Notes under the pieces: model-generated | What the model was told of the DNA's origin: nothing | The model's database searches: none | Seen by the model: the letters and a program-made list of their open reading frames with translations, nothing else | Translations under genes and position numbers: made by a program | In this document: positions 28,001 through 61,425 of the stretch, one piece after another | How the letters are laid out: each line of letters opens with the position of its first letter | How positions within the stretch are numbered: the stretch's first letter is position 1 | Origin: Perca fluviatilis | Lineage: Eukaryota; Chordata; Actinopteri; Perciformes; Percidae | Length of the DNA stretch: 64,000 nt | Assembly (NCBI RefSeq): GCF_010015445.1 | Contig: NC_053127.1 | Location: forward strand, 28,654,215 to 28,718,214 | Direction of reading: 5' to 3'

Positions 28001-28693
28001 TCTTCTATGAAAAAAGCAATTACAGAAGATTGAATAATATTCAATGAGTTGAACTGAAGTGGGGCCAGAAAATTGGAAATACAAAGTATGATTTAATATG
28101 ATGAATTACAAACTACACTAAAGTATAAAATGAAAGAGATGCTTCTAAATGACATTTTCTCGCAAAGGAGACAGATGCTAGATGTCAACATGTTCTCCAT
28201 GAAAAGATCTCCATTAAAAAGAATATTTGGACAAAATAAATGTACAACTGGTTGTTTTTTTCCATAGCTGAACTAAACATAAAGGAAGCCTTGTCATTCT
28301 CTCCTTTCGGATCGTCATTGGAAACTGGGACACTTAGTACAGGAAAGGGAAATGTGTATAGTTAATGTGACGTAAACGTGGCTGATCGAGACAACAATGG
28401 GAGAATCGTTGTTGTATGATTACTGTATTTAAAAAATCCCTTGATTGCTTTAATTACTTAACTTTTTTTGCTTTTTGTTATTCCAATCTACATTCATTTC
28501 TAGAGCCAGAGGTCATTGAAGCACACACTACAAGACAGAAAATGAAACAGATATTTAGATACATTAAAAACAACAGAAATTCTGATGAAAATACTATCAA
28601 TTACACATTCTGAAAATATGCAGACTGCAGATTTGGAGGAATTAATTATTACCAAATCATCTGCATTCAGAAAATGATGAGGTAACCAATACC
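25071..28693. other. Spacer between spns3 and spns2, first part
   Basis: No exon, RNA gene or mobile element recognised. Sequence is mostly unique; an ATGCAAAT octamer occurs at about 26795 in a non-repetitive stretch that could be regulatory, but nothing here proves it. Confidence 0.4.
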
Positions 28694-28732
28694 TTAAAGG
28701 TCCCATGACATGGTGCTCTTTGGATGCTTTTA

Positions 28733-29145
28733 TATAGACCTTAGTGTTCCCCTAATACTGTATCTGAAGTCTCTTTTATATAGACCTTAGTGGTCCCCTA
28801 ATACTGTATCTGAAGTCTCTTTTATATAGGCCTTAGTGGTCCCCTAATACTGTATCTGAACTCTCTTTTATATAGACCTTAGTGGTCCCCTAATACTGTA
28901 TCTGAAGTCTCTTTTATATAGACCTTAGTGGTCCCCTAATACTGTATCTGAAGTCTCTTTTATATAGGCCTTAGTGGTCCCCTAATACTGTATCTGAACT
29001 CTCTTTTATATAGACCTTAGTGGTCCCCTAATACTGTATCTGAAGTCTCTTTTATATAGACCTTAGTGGTCCCCTAATACTGTATCTGAAGTCTCTTTTA
29101 TATAGACCTTAGTGGTCCCCTAATACTGTATCTGAAGTCTCTTTC
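28733..29145. repeat. 46-bp minisatellite, 9 copies, with a 138-bp higher-order period
   Basis: Units start at 28733 and every 46 bp to 29101. Units at 28825 and 28963 share two variants (GGCC near the start and GAACTCTC near the end) and are exactly three units apart. Confidence 0.96.
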
Positions 29146-29324
29146 CTGAAATTCAGCCTTGGTGCAGAATTACAGCTACTAGAGCCAGTCCCACAATGAG
29201 CTTTCCTTAGGATGTGCCATTTCTGTGTCTGTAGCTATTGATGAGGAGAGAGAGAGGGGGGGCGAGGTGGAGGGTGGGGGTGTGGCCCTTGACCAACTGC
29301 CACTTTGCTCGATTGAAAGCCATA

Positions 29325-30222
29325 GGGCCCTATCTTGCACTCAGCGCAATTGCCTTTGTACACGACGCATGTATCATTCCTATTTTGCACCCGACGCACA
29401 GCGGACTTTTCCCTCCACAGACGCACGTCGGTAAATTAGGGAATGAATTTGTGCTCCCGGGGGCGGTTCAGCGAAAAGAGGAGGCGTGTTCCGGCGCAAA
29501 CGTTACTTTGTGCTATTCTGCAGTTTCAGAAAACAATTCCGCCACTGACCAGGAAAAACCTGGTCTAAAGTCAGTGGCGCGTTATTCAGATGCTATTTTA
29601 GGGGCGCATGCTTGGCCATAATGTAGCGTGTGCACAACGGGCATACACTTCTCTCATCTAAATGGATGCAGCAGTTCCCATTTTTGCAAACCATACATAA
29701 TTACAAAGGAAAATATTACTGAAAATGCGCTTCAGGTGATAGATCAGGAGGCACTTTACAGTACAGTCCTCAAAAAGTCGCAGCATTCTTTGTTGGTTGT
29801 TGTGTTTTACACAACATTTCCATGAATCATGGATGTGTTGATGACATAAATGAGGAAATATTAGAGGACTTAAGGAGACGTGATGTTGAACTACGGTGGG
29901 ATCTGGTCTGGGAGTAAGGAGGAGGAAGGGGCACAACAGGTGCAGTTGGTGCGTTTAGAGGCCCACGCTCCATGGCTGCAACAATCCTCTCCAGACTTGA
30001 GGAGATGCGCCCGAGAGGCCGCAGCAACATCGCCACCCAGCCAAGACGGGCATTTATTACTTTGCCGCATCTCGCATCGGCAGCTCCCGCTGGCGTGCGC
30101 CAGGCAAATCCGCCGTCATAATAGCAATCCGCCATGGTTAAGGTTAGGGTTAGGTGCCTTGAAGGCAGCGGCCGCAGCGCTGCCTGGAAGGAGCAGTTGG
30201 GGGCAAAAAACACCATCGAGCC
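29325..30222. mobile_element. Nested Harbinger-like insertion
   Basis: Begins GGGCCCTATCTTGCAC, the end I associate with fish PIF/Harbinger elements, and interrupts the TTAA element between its GAAAGCCAT and CTCTCATGGGTGGG text. It carries GC-rich sequence around 29940-30120 that on the minus strand has a long open stretch without clear domain. The matching right terminal repeat was not found, so this copy is probably truncated. Confidence 0.55.
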
Positions 30223-30480
30223 TCTCATGGGTGGGCCAAATTCTCTGGGTGGGCAAAGCAGAGAAAGGGGAGGTAACCTTGCTCCTTATGACCTCATAAG
30301 GAGAAGATTCCAGATCGGCCCATCTGAGCTTTCCTTTCCTCAAAGGCAGAGCAGGATACCCAGGGCTCGGTTTACACCTATCACCATTTCTAGCCACTGG
30401 GGGACCAGGCAGGCTGGGGGAACGCATATTAATGTTAAAAAACCTCATAAAGGGAAATTTTCATGCCATGGGACCTTTAA

Positions 30481-33400
30481 ACAGTTTTACATGCTTTTAA
30501 CTGCCTGGACAAGTTATCTTTATACAAGTTAAACAAGAACAGAGATAATACCCCACATAGCCTAACCCCATTTCTGACCTAAAAAGAGTCAGCACTACTC
30601 CATCAAACCTGCATATTTATTAGTTAAAATATAAATACAGTTTTATTTGATTATCATAGCTTGGTTACAGTAAAAACCAGAGGAATATCATTTCTGGATA
30701 CGCTGTAATTTCTCGTGGACGTCATGATTTTAAAGAGGTGGAGACGTGTTCACCAGAAGCACAGCTGATAGACACACAGCTGATAGACACGTGTTGCAGT
30801 GGGACATTTAAACTTTACTGGCAGCCGCACGCTAGAATGCAGAAAGAGTCGGCCTTATCGAGCCTGCAGGCGCTGGGCCCAGCGATTAGCAGGTTATCTC
30901 CCATCCTGCACTGGAGGCTCGGCCCTGAGCTGAGACAGGAAGGAAGGCCAAGGCAGTGACTCAGTGGCTCCGGGCCACATAGCAGAATAACGCGAGAGAT
31001 AGGTCCAGGTCCCCCAAGCCATTCTGCACGATGGAAAAACACACAGGATCCCACAGACACGACCAGCATATCAAACACATCCCAAAGAATGAGGAGGGGA
31101 GGTGGGGGCTCCCTCTTAAGCCCTCCGCGTGAGACCACTGGTTGGTTTGGCCCTCTTCTCTTTTCCTGCATCCTTTTATCCTGGGTTTCAGTGTGCAGCA
31201 TTACAAAAGCAATTCTTGTCAGTATCACTTGATCATTTTCTGCTGAGCCTGCCAGGCTGCACTGTTTGCATCATACTTTCCAGATTCAAACAGAGGGGAT
31301 TTTCAGACATCAAAGTTATCGGGAAGCAAGTAGATGATTGCTTCGAAACTAGTTCTGCAAAAGAAATGCCAGGAGGGGCTTTAGGTTTTGCTGGCAGAAC
31401 TTTCTCATTTCAGTCTAAATAAAACAATGCAGGTCAACTCAGTGCATGCAGATGCCTTCAGACCTCAACCCTGAAACCCTCGCAATGGCAAAGCAAGCAC
31501 CCAGCCTTCCCCCAAACTGATGCCAGGTCGGGGCCTCCCTCATCTTATACGTATTTACCTCCCTCCTGGAATTTGTTTAGCCTTTCACTGACTGAAAGCC
31601 TGATCTTATTTCACTTTCAGGTTATATTAGCATATGGTTGTATGCGTTTGTTTCTGCAGTGAAGTATATGATAGAATAAAACTTACATGGTCCTTAGCAG
31701 GCTACCCAGTTCATCGGGATTAGGAGCCTATTGGCCAATGTCCCCTCTGGCTTTCAGCGACATCAAACTGCACTTGTTAGAAAAGCCCCCTCAGCACGCC
31801 GGCCTTTCATGTACACTGAACTCAACGTCTCAGCTTTTCTTGCTCTGCCTCAAACCTTTCTGTTCGAATCCTTTCAGGAAGTCTTGGTTCCGCTTTCGGT
31901 GATATATATACAGTAGTTGCTAAGAATTAGCTGGGGATGTTTTGGCTCCTTTCTGACAGAACACACATGGCCCAGAAACACTCATCTGCATGCAGGATTG
32001 GACTTGTCTCAGCCAATTCAGATAAAGCTCATTTTTTTCAATTGGTGACACTATCACCACACACAACTTGTTTCAGAAGTTCATCTCATGAAAAGTCATC
32101 TCACTGAAATAGCAATATTTCACATCAGACAACAACACAATGTGTAGTGCTACTACTGTCACCTTCTTCCGTGGTATTTAAACTATTAAAAACTCAGCTG
32201 TCTTCCAGTAGCATCGACAAAGGGAGTTACAGTATATCCAGACTTTGTACTTATGTGCAGTCATTCAAGCTTTTTGAAATCTGCTCTGCTTTAGATTGTT
32301 ATAAAGTTGGGGACAGTGGTGGCTGTCAGATGAGTGCAGAAACCGCTGAAACTGTCAGAACTGAGCCAGTTGCATTGTGTTTGTCTTTTCTTAACCAAAC
32401 CTGATGATTTTCCTCCAAGATTTCTTCTGTAACCACCAGGAATGCCCCAGACAAACATGTCCAATACTGTAGTAGGATTCATCCAGCATGACTGCTTCAT
32501 TCTGACCGCTGTGCCCTGAACAGCTTGTTGTGATGAAGATGAAGTAAATGGGACTTATAAATGGCCAACTTCATTGCTTGCAGACAACAAATTGACTTTG
32601 TTGAAGCTAAGTTTTTTCATTTTTTCCCAGCCAAATTTTTCATGAGAACTAAATGTTGCATCACAACTTTCCAGACAAGGTGGCATTTGGGTCAAAGTGA
32701 AAAATCATTGCTCTGATGGGTCTGCTGTGCTGGTGAAAAATACTTCATGTAAATTTAAGTACTGCAGTAACATAATCAGCTATTTTCAGAATCCTCCAAG
32801 GACAGTTTGAACCACTGCTGTTGTCTTTTGTGTAAGCATCTCCCAACTGTGTGCAGTGCAGAGCCCAGCAGACAACAGGAGATTGAGATTGATAAACAGC
32901 TCGGGCTCAGACTTGATGGTGTGACAGCAAATCATTCGCCCCGACTGGTAGTAATAGGTAGACTACTCTTAAATAACATTCTCAGAAGGTTGAATGTCAT
33001 GCCTTTTGTGTTTTGTAATCACTAAAATGTGGGGGTTTTCATATTTTTTTACCACAGAAAATAATGAAATACAATATCAACATGCAGTCATATAGGCTGA
33101 CTGCATGCACAAAAAGATTTGTGTTACTTTGGAATCACTGTCAGAGTCAAAATATATTTTTAACATTTCATCTCACGATTTTGGTTGTAATTGTGGGGTC
33201 TGAAAATTGTTATTCAGACTGCTTCTATTCTAACTTTTGAGACAAATGGTTTGATCTTACTTGATGATATCTGCCGCCACACTAATTTCTGCTTTGTTTA
33301 ACAATGGAGTGACATGAGTATGGTCACATTCTAATTCCCATGTATGTATGTATGATAACGGCTAAGATTGACTCTAATGTCCCATTGTCAGGGAAGTTTG

Positions 33401-34195
33401 CAATATTAACATTGCATTTAACATTAAAATGACATGAAAGCTTCAGTGGTTTAGGTTTGAAACTGTTGAATGTCAATTGCACTTCATGTCAGAGCTCATT
33501 GTGTGTGGTGGAAAAGCACAGTAACCATGTGGGCTTTTTATTTTATTCCCACACAGCAATTTATTCAAAAGAGCAATCTGACCGTTTCCCCTTAACACCT
33601 ACTATAGCCTTATGCAAGGACTATTGTAAGGCTTCTGGACATACAAACTCACTCCACAATAAAAAGGTTTAAGACATATCTTTAGTTAATTAGTTAGTTA
33701 GGTATATCATGCTTAAAGTGCCCAGTCCACATGGATTTAAAAGACACCAAAAATACTGTTGCAGTATACGTGAACTTACAATCTGCCACTAAAAGGTTCC
33801 CTTTTTTAAATAATCATTAAGATTTTTTAGAAATGAAAGGCACTTATGTGGTCCTTAAATCATCATATCACATAATGAACAATAAAACATGATATGAATT
33901 CATCTTCAGTCTCATTTTTAAGCACACGTCAAAGTGTCTCCTCTTCAGTAAACTTGCCTCTTTCTATGGGCACACAGAAATCTTTCACTTCATGCTTCAC
34001 CTTTGCACTGTAGTTGTTTCCATGATACAATATGTTGCTAAGCTACACTTGATATTGAGTTAATCTCTACACCAACACCACAATCAACACGCTTTGGCAG
34101 TTGGCATTGAATGTAAACTCCTACGCAAGAAACCTCATATTTTTCCTTGATTCTGATTCCAAATTTGATGAGCAAATCAACTCTGTTGTCAGCAA
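30481..34195. other. Spacer between spns3 and spns2, middle part
   Basis: No exon or RNA gene recognised. Mostly unique AT-rich DNA. A duplicated GCTGATAGACACA motif occurs at 30763-30790. Confidence 0.4.
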
Positions 34196-34775
34196 TAGAT
34201 TAGATCACTTGCAAAATCATTCCTGTCTGTTAAGGTGTTGGAGATTACAGTTATCATGATGTATCTTATCTCACCTAATGCAAAGATAGGCAATAGTAAA
34301 GAGTCTTATCTCGCCTGCAGTAGGCCCACCATGCAGCAGTGAGACTCCAGAGGAGAGACCTTATCTCCCCTGTACTGGAAGTGCAGAATTGATTTTAAGA
34401 TTATTTGTTTTTAAAGCACTGTATGGACTGCCACCAGGTTATATCTCTGAACTCCTACCCTCAGATCTGCTGACCAATCATTGCTCTTCATTCATTCAGT
34501 TACGAAACCCAGGGCTGATCAGGCATTGCACCGGTAGTTTGCCACTCACAATTAGATTTTCCCCTCCATCTTTTTCCATTTGTTCAATGCCATTGTGTTT
34601 TTTTTAATGATTTTATACAGAATTATTTATTCTAAACATGTACTAATTCATTTATTGATCATCATAAATGTGTCTGTGATTGTAATCATCAATCAAATAA
34701 GTCGTCTCTCTCTAAAGCACTTGGGTCAACATTGGTTGTTTTTAAAAGGCCTCTATAAATAAATGAATTGGCTTG
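34196..34775 (+). mobile_element. 3' end of an L2-like LINE
   Basis: Plus strand reads LFVFKALYGLPPGYISELL, matching the LINE polyprotein tail motif with ALxGLxPxYLS. It is followed by a 3' UTR ending AAAGGCCTCTATAAATAAAT, an L2-type tail. 5'-truncated and mutated. Confidence 0.7.
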
Positions 34776-35149
34776 ACTTCATCTTTAATTAATGCTGTCC
34801 TTGACCAGAAACTGCTAAAAAAAAAAACAGTAATGGCTGTCAGTATGACAAGGTATGGGGACCCAAACTACTGTAAATTAAACAAATGTTGACATTTCAG
34901 ATGGAGAGAAAAAAATATGTAGCCTATGGAAAAATGTAAATCCTGACATATGTTTGTGACCCTTTACCAAAAAATGTGAGCAGACCAGGGCGATGCGGCT
35001 TCCTTTCTTCTCTAAATGTGTCTATAGTTATTCAGCAGTAGCCTAATATTTTCTCAGTCAGCAGTCATTGCTCCCTAATAAATGTGAAGGATGAGGATTA
35101 ATACATATATAGGCTAGATAAATGAAGTCACACCCACCCACCCGTTTCC
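34776..35149. other. Upstream flank of spns2
   Basis: No gene or repeat recognised; possible distal promoter sequence. Confidence 0.35.
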
Positions 35150-35572
35150 CACCACTGTCAGCGTCCTTAAATAACAGAAAGGGTTTTCCAACCGCACCAC
35201 GCTCCGGTTGCAATTCCCCGGCATCTGCACCATGATATCAGGTGCGGCTCCATCATTCGCTGCCGACCTTCGAGGGGGTGGGGGTGGGGGAGGAGTTTAG
35301 CAGAGCCAGGTCACACCCCCTGCACTCTAGCACTATAGCGCCGGTTCCTTAGAAAAAAAATCACCAAGGAGCGCACAGCCCGTCCCTCACCGCACTGCAC
35401 TGCTAGAAGAATATGTTCCCGACAAGAGCGACTCCTGCGCTTTAACACTTGAGACAACAATTCCACCGCGAATCATTTCAGTTGAAATCACCGACCCATC
35501 GCTGAGACCTCTCACCGACCCTCTCCATTCTCTTTCTCTTCTTTCTCTGCGCTGGATCTTTCGTGTGAGAAT
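35150..35572 (+). promoter_or_regulatory. GC-rich promoter and 5' UTR of spns2
   Basis: GC- and CpG-richer than its surroundings, with a G-rich run resembling Sp1 boxes near 35275-35295 and no obvious TATA box close to the start codon. Direct upstream position of exon 1 makes it the likely promoter/5' UTR. Exact start site cannot be read. Confidence 0.45.
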
Positions 35573-56110
<20,538 letters not shown>

Positions 56111-58167
56111 GTAGGTCTAAATCTCCTTTAATCCCATAATTGAAGCTGTGAAGAATTTCAGCTCAACACCTCAACGCATTCTCGTGTGATGAGGGTAATC
56201 ATTGTGTAACACTTGTGTTTTGGATGGAGCAATGAAAGGCAGCGGCTCTGACCCCAGGTCCTAGCAAAAATGCTCTTTTTTACACACTTTTACCAAGGTA
56301 GGTAGAGATATTGACAGCACAATTTACATGTATAAGAATGCTACACATCATGGAGTTCATTTACAAAATGATTTACTAAAAGCTCTTATCTTTTTAACTT
56401 AATCAAGGTGCTTCATTTAAACAGATAGACAGTTTGAGTTTCCTCAGAAAACAGATAAAAGTTGACTCATCTCTCCTGCCTCGAATTTATAGTCTGCAAA
56501 GCCGAACGTTTTGAACAGAATTCCGAAAATTACAAGATAAATTGCCTCATACTGCCTCGAATTTATTTTGCAAGAATGTATGTCTATCTCCATGGACATT
56601 GATCAGAAGAGTATCTGAAAGTTAAACCACCAACAACGTTGAGGTCTTCTAAATATTTTGAATACTTAGCACCACTGTATCACAGGCTTAAGTGAGGGAG
56701 GGAGATTTCCTAACAGCAGCAGCAGCAGGGCAGGTCAGTAGAAAGGAAAACACAGTCAGGAGCCAGGCAGGCTGTTCTCCTGAGAGCCTGCATGCATGTA
56801 CCCGCAGCGTCAGAGGACTCTGGCTCAGGGCAGGGTTTCCTGTTCCACTCTAGACCTCGATGAATTCACCTTTTTAGCGAGATACCTTGCAAAGCCCTCT
56901 CATTGGAGGACAGGACCCAGTCTCGTCTCCGTGTGCCCTCAAAGTCATTCAAACACCAACAAACTTGCACACAAAGTGCCATTGAGGGCAGGCAGGCAGG
57001 TTTGAGTTTGTAGGGGAAAGAATACCGCCCAGTGTTTTCCCCCTTCGCTTGATGTTCTTAGACTAACTTTAGGTGAGCCGAATGGTGTGGCGAGGACAGA
57101 AATATCCAGCACCGAAAATAAATCGGTGTTCTGTTGGCTTTTCAGTGAATACGCCACTTTATCAATTCCAAATCTCATTTCCAGCCAGTTTGACTGCAGC
57201 ATGAGGAATCTATATTTCACTGAAGTTAATTCTCTACCAGAAACTCTTTTTCCTTTACACACTTCTCCCCTTCATCTTCTTTTTTTTATGTTTTTGTTGA
57301 TTTTTTTGCAGCAGCAGTAGCCAAAAGATGAAATAGGCATGGTGTTTCAAAGCAATTTTTTTGTATCACTTCAGTTGAGTTCCATTGATTCACAAACGAC
57401 AAGTACAATCATAAGACAAATGTAGATATGTCAAATGGGACACCCTGGTAAGCTTTTTAAAGCTTGTGTAAACGGGCCCAGACACTAGCAAATAATACAC
57501 ATTATAAATATTGTTTGGACAAAAAAGGAAACATGTATTATACAATATTATTTACAAGATGAAGAAAAATCCTAACCACCCTAACCCTACCTAAGTGGTC
57601 TCAAGACATGTGTTCCATCATCATATGATACCTGTACAGAATGGTAATGGTCCTGATATGTAGAATCAAACACGTTTTATTAGTTTTATTTAATCAGGGT
57701 ACCTGAATTTGTGAAAACACACTGACCTGCACCGAAAATCGTAACAAGAAACAGGAAACCGTGAAGGGTGTTTGACTCTTAATTCTGTTTGCATTGGCTC
57801 ATTATCTGGGTTATGCACACTACCACACGGACTCACACACACTTAAACACACACAGTATGTTGTATGTAGTAGGGGGGCATGTTTAGCTGATTTGCCCTC
57901 TGTACCGTCTCGGAGAGGCTCCCTGTTGTTCAGGCTTAAAGCAGGGCTGCTGTGAGTTTTGGTTTGCCTGGCCTGTCCCGGCCTGTCATGGTTCAGACTC
58001 CGCTTGGCCCCTGATCCCCAGGCGACCTCTTTCTCACACTGGCCTGAGGAATGCTGGGTGTCCGGGCCTTAAGCTGTGAGAGCAGGGTAGGCCCAGACAG
58101 GGAGCCTAGGTGTGAAGAAGAAGAGGTTAGGAGGTTGACGTAATCATGGAGCTGGAAGGCACAGCCT

Positions 58168-58273
<106 letters not shown>

Positions 58274-58360
58274 TTACAGTATGCACGTGTTCCTTCCGGT
58301 TTCCCCCACACCCCACTTCCGTCTCCAGAGGGAACAATCCCTGCCTCTGTGAGCACCTGC

Positions 58361-58400
58361 AGGCCAGGCCAGGCCAGGCCCGGCCAGGCCAGGCCTGGCT
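58361..58400. repeat. (GGCCA)n pentamer repeat
   Basis: About seven GGCCA/GGCCC units in a row. Confidence 0.9.
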
Positions 58401-59906
58401 CTGCCTTCCCTCCGTCCTCGCGCCCTCTGTCCTGGCAGCTTACGTCCACCTGGGAAAGCAAACTGCCAACGTAGGTGTTTTACAGGCGGTGGGTGATGTG
58501 TGCGCTGAGGCTTTCTCTATTTCTCTGCTGCCAGGTCACCCTCACACTTAAAAAAAAACACTAACCACACACTACAGGATCCAAGTCGTAGAACAAACAC
58601 ACGTGTGAGTCAGAAACACTTTATGAGCTCTGTTCTGGTTCAGTTTGAGTAAAGGATAGTTTTGACCCTTTTCTTTGGCTCGTGATCAGAACTACTGGAA
58701 TGAAAAATTTCCTATATCTAAAAGTTATGGTACTGACAACTTGTTTGCTTTGGGAATACTAGCCTGACTGAGCACCAGAGGAGCCCCTTAGACATGCTGC
58801 AGTCTTTTCATTTGGATTTTTGCACTCCAAAAAATGTCTATGTTTTGTCCACAATCACTTGATTTCCAATGAAAATCAAGTGTTGTTTTTCATTTGTTAT
58901 TATCTGCTAAAGAAATGTGCCACTCCATATCTTGTTTTAAGATATTGATATTCATGTCAAAAGAAGAAATGATCACACCTCTGTTGACAAGAAAATAAGA
59001 AACATAGGTCTTAAGACTGAATGGCCTGGTAAGATGAAGGGGTTTTGCAGTGCCGTGAGTGTAAACATGGTGTTTTCATGCTAAAGGACAACCCATGGAA
59101 AATACCTTGTGGTGAGCTCAGTCTCCGCAGCACCAGTTATTTCTGTTATTTGGCAACACCAGCCCTTCCAAAAGCAGCTTACACAACAGAAATTGACATG
59201 AGGTATGTGCTCATTTCTGTGTCATTATTGCCCAGCTCTTTGTGTAAGAGGATAAGGTGGAACAGCTGTCAGTCAGGTTTGGGGTAAAGGCGGGCTGTAT
59301 GAGCCTGGAGCTCTTTGGCCTTGTCCGTCAGAATGGCGAGATGGTTTCACCTGAGCTCAGCAGACCTGTCAGAGCGCCGGGGCAGCCTGAGCTCCGCGCT
59401 CCCACTGGAGATGACAGGCCTCCGTGCTGATGGCCCCCGGGTAGCAGCTAAGTGAGTGACACTCACACGCAGCTGTGAACCCGACCAGTCCCGAGGGAAC
59501 AAGGGGAACCAAAGGTTAATGGAAGAGAGGAAGAGGAGAGGGGGTTCACCTGGATGGTATTACCTTTGGTTTGTGGGGACTTTTGAGCACCTTTGTTAAC
59601 CAGACGGAGAAATCTGAGAGAAGGCTCTCTCTCCTCCTGTTAACGCGCTGAGGTTATTGTATTCAAGTGCTTTGAGGCAAATCACAAAAAAAAGTCTTAA
59701 TGGGTTGAATCATCCCTTACAATGGAAGCTGACATAGTAATTATCCGCCGCTGGTTTGGCATGGAAGCAGAGTTATTGGGGTCAGTCTGGCTGGATGTAC
59801 AGTGGGGCGGAGGCTTGATAAGGAGCCGGCGCTTTAAACAGCTCACAGACTGTCTGTACCCTGTTCTGTGTGTGGCTGCCCACCATGTCTGTAACAGGAC
59901 ACCAGC

Positions 59907-59907
59907 G

Positions 59908-59972
<65 letters not shown>
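59907..59972. repeat. (CA)n microsatellite
   Basis: CA dinucleotides with a GC break at the left. Confidence 0.97.
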
Positions 59973-59973
<1 letters not shown>

Positions 59974-60394
59974 AACTGACATTGCCCCAGTCTTAACATG
60001 GTGTCAGTCTGCCTTACAGCCAGTAAGCTTGTGAGCTGTAAGAAATGAGGCCACAGGTGCAGTGTAAGACAGGCTTGAGCTCCGCTAACACATCAGACTT
60101 ACACATAAAAAGCTTCGAGCCTAAACCGCAAGAAGTCAGCATTGTACTAAGTAGAAGTGAGGGTTTTGCCACTGATGGTTTATCCCAGCTATAGCTGTGG
60201 CAACCTGTTATTTACTGGGTCTGAGGTGTGGCCGGTTGTATGGGATTATGGTCAGTGTCTACCGTTGAATGAAGGCCTCTCTGATTTCCTCTTACACAGT
60301 GGGAAGTTGTGCTATCAGTGCTTGATCAGCTGTTTTGGCCCCTCACAGCTGCTCCTATTTTGTCTCTTGCCCTCGTTGGTATCCCTCTGTATAC

Positions 60395-60396
<2 letters not shown>

Positions 60397-60467
<71 letters not shown>
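60397..60467. repeat. (CT)35 microsatellite
   Basis: Perfect CT dinucleotides. Confidence 0.98.
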
Positions 60468-60471
<4 letters not shown>

Positions 60472-61320
60472 GCAGTTTGGCAGCTGTTGGTGCCTTGTTG
60501 TCACTCCCTCTAGCACCTTATAGAAGTTAGAGAAGACGGAGGGATGAAGGGAAATGGAGGAAGAAGAAAGAGCCACCTGTGACTTGGTCATGCATGGCAG
60601 CGAGGTTTATTCTTCTCCACTATTGATTCCCGAAGCCAAATAATTGCATTGTGATGGTGTTCAGCAGCCCCTCTCCTGCTGAGACGAGAATAGAACGATG
60701 ACCTGATGTTGCATCGTGTATGCGTTGCAGCATGTGTGTATGTGTGTGTCTCCATCTCAGGCTGTTTTTATAGGCCATGTCTCGGAGGAGGGCAGCTGTT
60801 GGGTGATGATTGGCACCCTGCTCCCCGTCTCCTTCCCCCTCACTTCCTGTCAACGAACCAACAGCACTGGCCATGAGTGACTGCCAATCCAATCAGGATT
60901 TTAAGGCCAGTTAAACGAGCGTTCTGTCAACCCCTCTTCATGTAAACGTCCTATCAGATCTCTAATCGCCTCTTATTTTTAAGCACCACAGAAACTGCAC
61001 AAACACTGGGGAGGTGGGGGTTGTTTTGGTAGAGTTAAAGATTTTAAAATAGGCCTGATATTTTGTGATCGAGCATTTCTGGCATTAAGATCTCGGGTGA
61101 TATTTTCTCCTGCTTCTCAGAAAACGAGGCTGAACACCGATCGATTGTTTGAAGCCATGGGAGTGCTTCGAGTGACATCAACAGATCAATTAGAAACACA
61201 CACACACACACACACACACACATTCCACACCCTCAAACACATGCTGGATTCATACAGTCAAGGTCAAAGATAGGGCTGCTTCTTCCTCATTTGGTCTGTT
61301 TTCATTCATCAATAAAAGAG

Positions 61321-61324
<4 letters not shown>

Positions 61325-61377
<53 letters not shown>

Positions 61378-61391
61378 GCGTGTGCGTGTGC

Positions 61392-61425
<34 letters not shown>
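61325..61425. repeat. (GT)n with CG-containing core
   Basis: GT repeats with a GTGCGTGTGCGCGTG-type centre at about 61370-61402, an alternating purine-pyrimidine tract throughout. A short (CA)n tract lies nearby at 61196-61221. Confidence 0.96.

Larger units (their letters stand above)
28698..30476. mobile_element. TTAA-flanked non-autonomous element, copy 2, with nested insertion
   Basis: Same inverted ends as copy 1 (AGGTCCCATG / CATGGGACCT) and TTAA on each side (28694-28697, 30477-30480). Left part is a nine-unit 46-bp minisatellite; right part (from about 30226) matches copy 1 after 10618. A foreign block is inserted between. Confidence 0.8.

Noticed and set aside
29827..30228. 133-codon minus-strand frame in GC-rich DNA
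   Set aside because: Lies within the Harbinger-like insertion; no clear Myb/SANT or other domain could be traced, so not called a gene.
31860..31875. GTTCGAATCC resembling a tRNA B box
   Set aside because: No matching A box or cloverleaf stems around it.
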